From the NCBI GenBank assembly GCA_944470555.2, contig OX104134.1, positions 50,831,890-50,895,889 on the forward strand: a stretch of DNA of 64,000 nucleotides, written 5' to 3'. A program made the position numbers and the translations under genes. Position 1 is the stretch's first letter. The number at the start of each line of letters is the position of its first letter. The notes beneath the pieces were generated by a model. The model was given only the letters and a program-made list of their open reading frames with translations, was not told the DNA's origin and made no database searches. This document shows positions 44,912-56,900 of this stretch, piece by piece. This DNA is from Heterobilharzia americana (Eukaryota; Platyhelminthes; Trematoda; Strigeidida; Schistosomatidae).

Positions 44912-47900
44912 GTAGGTTTTTAAGATCTTTTTATATTTTGCAACTCATTCATCATATTATTAATCAAAGATTGTGAATTTAATCAAGAAACATGAACCAC
45001 TTGGTGTTACAATAAAAATCAATGAAAGAAATGGAGCTGTACTAGTTGCTCGTGTTATGCATGGTGGAGCTGCTGATCGTACAGGTGATGAACTTTTTAT
45101 TTATTTATTCTTTACCAGTTTAATAATATTATACACGTAAATATGACGTTTGCAGCTGGAACTCAGTTTGTCAAAAAAACACAGGTTCCTGTACCAGTCT
45201 TTGAGCCATATCTTCTATATCAAAGCTAGTGACCTCACCTTCGTACTCAAAGCTTGTTAGTCGGGGTGGGGTTCGAACCCGGGGCTAACTGATTGAAAGT
45301 TCAGCATACAATCCAATCCCGATAGAATAGTAAATTTGAGCACATATTTTTAGTTTGATAGCCAGAAAAAATTACGATTCATGATAGTATTTTGTGAATG
45401 ATTAGTGTGTTTTACTGAGCTACTGCTGATTGGCATTTTTAGGCAACATTGGTTGGTCAGTTGGTCAAGATTCTTTATCTCAGTTTTTAAGTGCATAGTT
45501 ACAAATGGACACTGCTTTTAGTTGGTTAGAGGCAATCGGCAGGAAGCCCTGAACCTAGATCCAGGTCTATTCAAATGCATCATGGGGCTGAGCCTCCTAG
45601 CTTAGTGGCCACATTGCAAACTAATCGATAGAATCCGGTCAGCACTCAGGACTAGACAACATGAAACTGGTTGCCCTCTAGTGACCAATCAAATGAACAC
45701 CGCATCAGTAATCTGTGAGTGAAAACCGGAGGTTGATTCTACTATAGCAAATAAAACTTTCCAAATGAAATGCAATAAATGTTTTCCTCTTAGGTTAGAT
45801 AAGGGATTAATGGATTTGGACTGACTCACTGACTACTCCCTATATCCACTTTAGTGTAACGGCAAATACACAAAAGGGTGCTGCTAGTCTCGTTTTCAGC
45901 TCTGCCGTATAACCATGGGTTACTAACTATGAATTAGTCTACACTTATCAGAGTCTTAGTAATAAATAAGAGCAGTGGTAGGTGTTGAGGGTGAAAGAAG
46001 TCGAGGTGGTCTCGAAGATGGATAATAATTCGTTACTGCTTAGACTTATCAGAGACACTCACTTTGAAGAAGAAGAATAAGAAGCAATGGCTAGTGAGAT
46101 TACCATCGAGTAAGGCATATCTTTTGTAGCTCCTCAAAACAGAGCATTTTAAAAGTATGGGGGTCCACTTTAATAGGCTGCTCGATCAGTTTAAAGTCAC
46201 ACTTCAGCTGATCACCATCTAATCACCCGATGATTCAAAATTAGTCGTCACTAAAGTTGAGAGAGCTGTTTTGAACCTGAAATAGGTTAAAGTGTAAGAA
46301 CATAATCTTTCGTCGTGAAAAGTCTTCGAAAGTGGAGATTGCTATCTGATGGTTAGAACAATTGAGCTACTCACCGATATACTAGAGTCAAATACAATTC
46401 CATCAAAATCTTCTAGATCGTTGACCATTTCAGTTTATCGACAAGGCGAGAAGTTCACTTTTGATGCAAGGATTGAAATCAGCATGAAGAGCTTAGTGTC
46501 TGAAATAGTTAAGAAAAGGAACTTCGTGAAAGCAAGTTTTAAACTGCCGTCTTTCATCAGGTTCTGAAATACAGGCCTACTTGCCAGTACTCGATACCTG
46601 CCATATTATTTTTACTTGAAAATCTTACTTAACTCCTTCATTAATAACAATCATCGATATCCACTAGATGCATTCACTCTTATTTGCTCCTTAAGAGGAA
46701 TACTGGTGGAAGTGAGTTTGTTTACCTCTGACTCCTCAGACGATGATTCACTGCTCAGAAAGCACCTAACCTACTTGAACAATTCAAATAACATAATCCG
46801 TTTGGGTAAAAATGCTGGTAAAATGCGAAGTATTTCAAACACCTAAGTTTATCTGATATGCTTTTCTCACATGTTGCATTAACAATGATGCTATAGAACC
46901 GATCTGTATCGATGTTTACTCTAAGGATCAAAAGTAGGTTGGTTGAATTTATTGACTTTACATCTCTTAGTTTAAATTTTTATTATGGATCTCTTTTTAT
47001 TGAGATTTGTGGTTACGAGAAAGTCCAAGGACAAAACAGTTAGTAGTTGTATACTCTATTCTTTATCTAACAGAGTAGTTTAGTAGCCACCCACAAGTTC
47101 AAGCTAAATAAGTAACACCTGTTAATCAGGTTATTTACGTTTAAGATAATTTTGAATAGCAGATAGATTTTCAGATTTGCAAATAGTGACTGAAATTTAA
47201 TTTGCTAATGATTCCAACTGAGAGGAAATGAATTAGAAGATAAGATGTTTAAGATACTTTAAAATTGAATTAATCTGATGCTCATTGGTGGTTAACTTCT
47301 AGATGAGATCCCCGAAGTTGCAATGAGAAGTCGTGACCAGTGGGACCAGCTAAGTAGGGCGTGAGGACAGTTACTCAATGAGCAAGTTGGATGGAGGTCG
47401 CAGTATATCGTGAATTAACAGAAGTAAGAAATGTGGACCACTGGATGCCAACCCGGTGCCTCAGTGATAATGGGCTAGTCACAGAACCTGAAGGTCCTTG
47501 GTTGTATCCGTGGCGGAGTCATGGATGCACACTGTTGGAGGAGTTGCATACTAGGACGAAATAGTTGTCCAGTGCTCCCAAGTTTCCAGTGTTTCTCCAA
47601 CTGATGTTGGTCCATGATGAATACCATGCAGAAGTTTACGGTTAGTTTTCTCATCGAAATACATACTCACAGCTGAGTGTTATACTGACCAACTTACTGT
47701 TTAGAAAGCCATATGATTTTAGGGACTTCTGCTTACAATATGTCTTGCAGCCAATATACTGTACATTTCAAAATGTATTATTCTTAGTGGCTCCATCTTT
47801 GAATTATGTTTAAGTCACTTTAACCAGAACACGAGAATAGAAGAATAGAGATGTTCAGTTTTGATTAACTAACCGTTGTATGAACTGAAAAGTGAAACTC

Positions 47901-50900
47901 TATTTTAACCTGATTCAAACATTTGTTTGGTACGTAATCACATACATCGTTAACATTTATTTATTTGAAGACCCGTGACTTTTTATATACCTTGAAAAGA
48001 ATCAATCCTTTGACATGGCTTGATTTACCGAATATTGGGTATCTCACCTTCTCAAAGTCCAGGATTCATAAAATGGGTCGGCATCCAACGGTCTACATTT
48101 CTTACTTCTGTCAATTCACGATATACCGCGACCTCCATCCAACTTCCTCATTGAGTAACTGTCCTCACTCCATACTTGACTGGTCCCACTGGTCACGACT
48201 TCTCATTAGAACTTCGCGAATCTCGGAGCAATTCACTAATGAGCAGTAGACAGTCATTTATTCTCCTAGATCAATTTTTAATATGCAAAGCCTTTGACAT
48301 CAACCTAGGGATTATTTTCAGCTTATCTTAATGATAAAATTGAGTGAATATGATGTGTAGATGCATTTCGTTCACGAGGATTCATACTATGACAGCAATC
48401 AAACTAAATAAATCACATAATCTTTTTATTCATTGCCTTTTCAGACGCCATTGACGTTGGAGATGAAATTCAAGAGATTAATGGCATTGCAGTAAATGGT
48501 CGTGATCCAATGGAAGTAATAAGGATGTTGGTCAGTAATTTCAGTGTCCGTTTTGTATATTCCACATTTTGTGTTTTATGTTCACCAACTGTTTATCACC
48601 ATTGAACACGTGTATTTCTAAACGTAATTATTATTACTATTTATTATTTGTCCCTTGGGTTCCTAGTGAAACATAGGGCTTCACTAGCATGTCGTCACTT
48701 TGCTCTCTTCTCTCCAGTCTTTTCAACCTGGGTTCACGACTGTCCACAGGCTTTCATCTCTTCCTCACACGAGCTCCTCCATATCACCCTCTCCTCGGAC
48801 GCCCAACTCGTCGTTTCCCCTTAGGGTTCCACTCGACGGCCTGGCGCGTGATGTCTCCGAATGGTTTTCTCAGTGCATGCCCAATCCATTTTCACTTTCT
48901 TCTGCATGTTTGTCGGCGATGGATTATTGGTTGATTCGGTACCTGCCAGCCAGCCAGAGTTCCTTCTTGCTTATTCTTAGTATTCTGACCATCTGATCTT
49001 CAGCATCGAGTGAGCGTAGACGACAGCTGTTGACGAATGTCTGAAGTTTGTTGGAAGTGCTCTTCGTGACGCGCCAAGTCTCTCAACCATCACATAAAAG
49101 CACTAACTTGCTTGACTGACTTAGTGTTGAAAATCCGGATCTTGTTCATGCTTTATGCTGAGTGAAGTGGAGTGTTGTAGATCTCCACACTGATTTCAGA
49201 TTAATGAGAGGCTGTCTTGCTGTCTTTCCGATCCCGGCTGGTTTTGACATCCTCATCTGTGCCGCCGCCCCCTGTAGTTGAAACGATGATGCCTAGGTAC
49301 GTGGGTAGGTGAAAGAGACTACTTCCTTTAGGTTTCTCCCGTTAATGGTGATTGGTGCTTGTTGTTGTTGGTTGGGTATCTTCATCACCTCTGTCTTCTC
49401 TACGTTCACTTGAAGTCCGGTCTCCCTTCGCTGCCTCTTCTGTCAGTCTGTTGGTTTGCGCCTGTAGATCTTCGAGCTTGTGCAACATTGAACATAAATC
49501 ATCATCGTGAAATCCGAATCATCTAGGGTCTTCATATCGGTCCAGCCATAGTATGCCCCTCTTCTCGCTCCTCATGGTTTGCTGCGTGATCCAGTCTAGT
49601 CTAGTCCAGTCGACCACAATCAGGAAGATCATGGGTGATAGTAGGCATCAGACTTGTCTTACTGCTCCTGTCTTCACTTCAAAGGTATCTTCACTGAGCT
49701 TTCCATTGTGAATCACTTGGCATGTGGCGTTTTCATATAGCTGTTGAATGAGGTTGATAAAGGTTTGTGGCACTAAAACCGTAGTGCTGAAGCAGCTGCC
49801 TGCCAAATTACTTCCCGGTCGACGCCTCTATCGGAGGGCCTTTCAAAGTGGACGAAGTTGAGGTAGAGTTGACTGTCATTGTATACTCTGTTCTATGGTG
49901 ATTCGTAGCGTTGCAATTTGATCCACACATGATTTGTTCTTCCTGAAGCCAGCCACCAGCCTGTTCCGGTCGTAATTTTGAATCTAGCGCATCTTTTAGT
50001 CTCTCCAGGATGATGCGGCTAAATATTTTGCTTGGTGTGGACTGGAGCGTGATTCCGCGCCGATTCTTGCAGACTTAGGTTGCCCTTCTTTGGAAGTTTT
50101 ACAAGGTAGCCCTTCTTTCAGTTAACCGGCAGGTACCTTTCCTTCCTTCATTACAAACCTTTTCTAATAGTTGTGTAAGTATGTCCTCTTCAGATGTCTC
50201 TGTGTCTGTTTTCAGTGCTTCAGTAGGAATTCCATCTGGTCCTGCTGCTTTCCCGGATTTCAGCAACTTTATGGCGTTCAGGAATTCTGCTTTTGTCAGA
50301 GGGTTTTGTTCACCGATAGTTCTGTGACTGAGCTGCTGGTAATATTTCTGAACAAGTTGCAGGTTGTGGTGGTGGCGGTCTTCGTCGTTGATTCAAGAGT
50401 TTTCGAAGTGGTCAGTCCATCGTTTCCTTCGTTTATCCTCTTTGGTAACTGAGTTTCCTTCACTATCTTTCATTTGGTGTAATGCTTTCAGGTCTCTCCT
50501 ACCTGCAGCCTGTTCTGCTTCACTTGCCAGTGTGTCATAGAAGTGTCTTTCATCCTTCCGCGCACTATTCTTCACTTCCTTGTCCAGTGTAGTGTTTTAT
50601 AGGTTGTGTTCAGTTCATCTTTTCGTTGTTCATTCCTGTACTGTACTGGTTCATCTTCTGCTTCATCATCTTCCTCTTCCTCTCCCTCCTCTATCAGCTT
50701 CCATGTGTCCGTCAGATCAATTCCTTGTCCTGTCTTGCTTCTTATTCCTTCCTAACACGGTTATGCAGGTTCCCTTCCACATAGCTTTCAAAGACTTCCA
50801 GTGTTCTTCCACGCCCCATCCTTCAGGGATGTTGCCCAATGTCTCCCATGTTTTCCTGATGGCTGACTGACGTGAAGATTTCCTTTGTAGTTTCATCTTT

Positions 50901-53900
50901 CAGTTCAGTTTCTGTGCTGGGTGGGTGTTGAACTTGAAATGAGTTCTATCACCAACTTGTTTGAAGGCCTTCGACTTGATTTGGAAGGTAGGTTCCTTGC
51001 ACTAGATAGATAGTGAGTGATGTGAACCTACATCTGCTCCCCTTCTTGATCTGGTCTTGTGTCCAGTAAGCTGCGTCTCCACTTTCTTCACATTGAGATG
51101 AAGTCGGTCTGGCTTTTAGTGCAGTGTGTCTATCTGATGAGTGGTGAAATCGAATCGATGTCGCTGCCCTGTGAATATGCTTGTGTTTGTTTGTACACAC
51201 TGCCTCACCTTCAATCAGCAAATCGTTGAATGCGCAGAAATCTGCAAACAGTTCTCCATTCTCATTCATTTCACCGAGTGCTTATCGACCCATGATTGGC
51301 TCTCTACCTGTGCGTTGTCCGCTCCGAGTTTGGTATTCGTGTCGCCCACTAGAATCTTGATGTCGCCAACTGGGGTGCGGTCTTGTCCACTACTGATTGC
51401 AGTTGTCCACAGAATTCCTCCTTCTTCTCTTCATCTGCATTATATATGGGTACGTAGAGTAGCACTGTACAATTATGACTTTCCTTCCTTTTGAGTTTAA
51501 TCTTGGTATCATGATCCTGATGCTGGAGGAGATTGGTTGCCACTGAATGAGAGAGAGCCTTCGATGCTGTTGGGGACGTCATGATAGCCAGTCCAAAACT
51601 CAGTGTGCTCGTGGTTGTCAATTGGATGACAATATCGGAGTAGATTATTGGGGAGTCCACTTCCATTCCACCTGCTTTCACAGATTCCTAGCACTTCTAT
51701 GCCATATCTTCTCATTTCTTGTACAATCTTTAATGGAATTAATTTAATATATTTCGCCAGTAAGCTGAGTAAGCCCCACTATGAAACCAATGAAATAGTG
51801 TAAGTTTTCAATATTATCCTGAAGCTAAGTAATATTTGACTTCGGTGGGCTCCGTTGTCGATGTTGGATTGCTTAAGGCGATCATTGGAAATCTTAAATA
51901 AATGGAGTATACACCTGTTAGCATCGATTTTAAGTTAAAAGAACTCGATACTCTTGATTTTCAAAACAACGCGACTCAGCATTTTAGTCTGAGACAGTAT
52001 CAGTAAGCGCCTTACTCATTGAGCTGTTGAGATCTACAAAATATTATAGTGTTTACTATCTGATAAAAAATCAGTGTCAATAATTCCATCCCATAGAAGT
52101 TCAATATTAGCCTTAGGACTGGGTGAGTTATGGAGTTGCGAATCTCTAAATAAACTTCGTTCTACTTTAGAGAGAAGCTAAACTTTATTTATAACTGGAA
52201 GCAAATACAAACTATGGTAATGAGGCATCCTAGTGAGTGGTCTTTAACTAAAGGGATATGGCGAAAGAGAATAATTTGCCCAATGTGTGCACACATGTTA
52301 GCTACCTTCTCCTATCTTAGGTAATGAGACAGATCACTTTATACACCGATAAGTCAAATAAATATTTTGGAAATAGCATTAACCATGAGTCAAAATAGGT
52401 TAAAAACTAGTGAGCAGCACAAGAAGCTAAAAGTTCATACCTAATTTTGTTAAGAAATTCTTACGAAGACGCATTTTTGACATTTTTTGTGATCACACTG
52501 TGCCACAGACACTAATCATTTTAGGCTATCTGAGGCATCAGCTTCTAACCAAATACTTCAAAGGTAGTTTGCTCACTACGAGACTGGGTTGTCTGTGCAT
52601 CTTCAACTAGAAAAATATATTTACTCAATGTGATTCGGTTGACAATGGTCTACAGTAGAATCCATGACTCATTTGTCGTTCACTGGGAACTTGATTACAG
52701 AATGGTCTTGCATCACGATAAGTGATGGTGTTCCCACTGGGACTCGAGTCCGCCATCCATCACTTCAAACGTCAGAGCATTATCCACTAGTCTACTGAGC
52801 GACTAAAATCTCATCTAGTCTGGTGAATATCAGATTTTACTTGCTCATACTTGTAATTTTTCTTTGCCCATTGTGACAGACAATGAAATAACAGTAAATT
52901 AAAAGTATCATTCAGAAAAATTTGCTCAATGTCCAGTAGTTTGAAGTAGTTGTCTATTTTACATTCATCTGCCCAGTAGAATGCTTGAAAGTAACTATTT
53001 TTAAAAGAACAGATGACATACTTAATGTATCCCTTAAAATTTCATCAGTTTCACTTCAGTAAATTGATAGGAGTTTCAAAAGTGATTTGAAATAGATTGA
53101 AGATACTATCACTATTACTGGGAATATTAGTCACCATAATATCGATAAATAATAGTTTTATTACTGCTTGCATCAAAACATTTAATACACAAAATATGCA
53201 ATGGACAGGAAAAGAAGCCACTGCTTTTACGAAACGAAACCTATTTTCAGTGATAAATTTTAAAGTTGTGCAAAATAGTTTTTTTAAAAGGTGATAATCT
53301 TCAATTATTTATTTCATCAAAACTTTCAGACTACGATTTCTGGTGATGTGAAGTTGAAGTTAGTCCCGTCAACTGCAAAGAAACAACAACCAGAAAGAAA
53401 TCAAGTAAGAAATAGCTCAAATGACTGGTTTATTTATGACTTTACGAACATTTTTGCAACTCATTTACCACTTTTATATCAAAAAGCTAAGGCTGCTTAA
53501 ATTTGATTGATTTGTTGATGGTGATAAGTTGGATTTATAAAGTTATCCTTTGTTTCTTTTTAAGATGTGGTCATATTGCTATGACCGGTGGTGCGACCTA
53601 AAAGTCTACAAACGTTACGAACCTAACGAGCGAACAAACCGACTCCAACGTTAATCAGTGCATCAACCACCACAACAGAAATACTACCGATACATGAAGA
53701 CAACAGTCGACACAACTGAGAGATGGTGAATATATACATTTCTAAACGACCTTGACAACACTAAATCCACACGTAGGTTAAAATGTTTAACAACAAATGA
53801 GAGTTCACCATTGACAGCAGAGGAAAGAAAACTAGCAAACGTGTCAAAACAACCATGACAGGTTATTTTAACGTCATAAGCAAAATATCAGGAAAAGCTA

Positions 53901-56900
53901 TAGAAAATCAGGGGCATATAGCACATATTATTTGCAAAGATGAGTGTTTGAAACTTACAAGCGAATGAGAGGGGAAATAAGAGCAAACCTTCAGCATCGG
54001 GCAAAAAACGCTGGATACAACATTCAAACGTGAATGTTACAGCAGTTAGTCCGTTGGAGGCAATCGGCAGGAAGCCCTGGACCTAGGTTTCGTGCTTTTT
54101 GGCACTCGTCAGCAAGGCGTATCTGCAACCTCGATGGAACTGATGTCCCGCCTGAGATGCGAACCCGCGTCACCCAGTGTTGTAGTCAGCGACTTTACCA
54201 CTGAGCTATTCGGGCCACGACTGACCTCCTGTAGGACTGGCTTACATGTATTGATTGGTCACGGGAGTGCAACCAATTTCATGTTGTCTAGTCCTGAGTG
54301 CAGATCGAATTCTATCGATCATATTTGCAATGTGGCAACCAAGTTTCGAAGCTCAATATCTTTGTGCACATTTTCCAGCTTTTATGTCAACATGGTTTCC
54401 GTTCGAAACCACCCAACCAGGATCAGATTGTAATCTCTTGTGCAGAAATTGCACTAATTTAGCAAATATACTACTGAACAGCATATGTAGTTAAAAACTA
54501 TTCACGCTTATCTGCCGATTTTTCTAAACCCAGTGAAAGTGATCTAAACACGGTACTGCTGTTTCGCTCATTTATCCTTTCTAACTGCTCGCTATTTCAT
54601 GACAGCTTTGTTTGAGACACTGAAGTTTTTATCTTGGCTATGTGGTTTCCAACAGGAACCATGTTGTCTGCGGAAGTATGCAGTTGAGAAACTAATCAAG
54701 TGTCAGCGTGTATGGTTCAGCTTGAAAATTGATAATCTTCCTTAGGTCATACCACTTCCTCCTGGTCAGCTAGTCAGAATCAGTTGATTTGAACAACTCG
54801 ACTCTTTGAGCTGAAATTTGTTCTAGTACGCTGCAGATGAGCTTGTTCTCAAACGAGCCGAACGGTCGTTTGATGTTAAAATCACTCTGATGTGTCTGGA
54901 CAAGTCTGAAGATCAGCGTTAGCGATTTCCTAACGACTCATGCTGTTCACTAATGTATAAATATTCTAGTTTTGTTTGAATTCTAGTCAATTGTGGCTGA
55001 AGTTTTGAAGTATTCATTTCCAACTAGCTTAAGTAAATCATTTTTGCACTCAGATTATCTTTATTTCCCAACTATTTGTTTTCTTCACAGATGCATATTC
55101 GAGCTTTGTTTTCCTATAGCCCAAGTTCTGACTCATTGACTCCATGTCCAGAAGCTGGTCTTGCCTTTCTAAAAGGTGAAATTTTGCGTGTTGTCAATTC
55201 AGAAGATCCAAATTGGTGGCAGGCTGTAAAAGTAAGCAGCGATGCGGTCTTAATCTTGACGAAATCCTTGATTTCATCAGCTTATACTAATAATCTTATT
55301 ACAACTGCAAGACAAAACAGCTGGTCTAGGTAGTCCCCTACTCCTACAGGTTATGAGTGTTTTGCCTTCATTGATATCTTTTCGTGTGAAACTGCCATTG
55401 TACAGGTAGGTAACACTATCTTTCTTTCGGGGAAATATCACTACTTCCAGAAAAAAGTCGAGGTTGAGCTTAGATAAGCTATCTGTATTAGATTGGCTTG
55501 AAAACCATTACTTGTCACTTAAGTTCTGTTTTAAGATATTAATCGCCTTCAGGTTACGATTAAATCCAAAATGAATTAAAGCTTGTGGAGAATTCAGTTA
55601 TGTAGTGACAATGTTGTGTAGTATTTCAAGGAGCCTGTTTCAAAATGAATTTAGTATTATTGTTGTTATGATAATTGTAATTTTGTTTTTTTATACAGGG
55701 CTGATTGTTCGACCTCTTTTGGTATATGGGCTACCTTGTTACTACTGCTGATTCATGATCTAACGTTGATCTCGGTGACTAACAGAGGACTCCAGGACTG
55801 GTGTTTTCTTCTATTTGTTACTGGTTAGTGAAAAAGGCCCTGCCTATTTGAGCGATGGGTATTGAGTTTGATCCACCGTGGGAACCACACCACTGACTGG
55901 GGTTATGCTATATCCTGCTGACGAGTCCCGAGTAGGACTAAATGCGCGTCCTGGTAGTCGCCGAGATCAATATGTATTGAGTGTAATTTAGTACTGTAAA
56001 TGAGGTTTGCAGATAAATCTACATCTTAAATGTATTAATCGAAAGTTTGCACATAGTGATAAGTTCTTATTTTGGTATTAATTGGAACAGAATTACTGCC
56101 CGTGATCACACCAACAGGCGGAATATTTTCTTAGTAATTCACTGAAATGAAAGCTTATCATTTTTTTTAAACTTTTCATTTGAAATGTACTTATAATATA
56201 TTATTCCACTTGGCAATATACAATCTTTTCATAGATATATTTAAATCCTTGTAGGAATACACTGCTATATTGCATAAGGTGTATTTTTGCGTGTATAATC
56301 CCGGCGTTGTATATTAGTACAAACAACAAAATAAACAAATATTTTGTATTGATGCTCAACGTTTCGATCTTGTTAGGAAGATCCTTTTCAAGAGTATGAA
56401 TCTGACATTCGCAGGGATAACGCAAGTAAAAAAATACACCTTACACAATGAATCATACTAACTTGGTGCCCAAGTTTTTTCAAACCATCCAGTTCATTGT
56501 TGGTCAGGATAACTTCAATACACCTCTAGCTGTAATTTTGAGGATAATCTTGGTGGGAAACTGATTACTCTGCCTTTGTAGTTCTGACCAAGATTAAGGT
56601 GGTCTTCGAAAACAAGTACTAACTGAGTAATCACGTTCATATAGGCCAACCCTACAAAGTATCTCCGTGTTTGCCTTGAAATTGCTCCATGTACTCTGCA
56701 CTACGAAACCTTTTATTGAGAGTAGATTTGCTGTTCAAGTTGAAGTATGAGAGAGGGGAAAGTATTTCATTTCAGGTGTGATTAAGAGACAGCATTTCTT
56801 TAATCTCCTATGTTTCTAAGGTGTGGTACTGTATCGGAATTCTTGTTGCTGTCGCATAACTGCCGTAAATTGGCTAATAAAAACTATGAGTGTTTCATAC

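Larger units (their letters stand above)
45085..48444 (+). other. MAGUK intron 5 with repeats
   Basis: It contains a tRNA B-box-like stretch (GGGGTTCGAACCCGGGG, about 45272). It also has a rearranged piece of the 54060-54330 SINE family (GGCAATCGGCAGGAAGCCCT at 45532, then the reverse complement of that family's tail to 45690), a CR1 remnant and a type-c SINE. No missing MAGUK exon was seen. Confidence 0.6.

Noticed and set aside
55076..55333. Independent small gene starting at the ORF's first codon (85 codons)
   Set aside because: The coding part follows a strong splice acceptor at 55090 and is the SH3 exon of the MAGUK gene. The rest is intron read-through.
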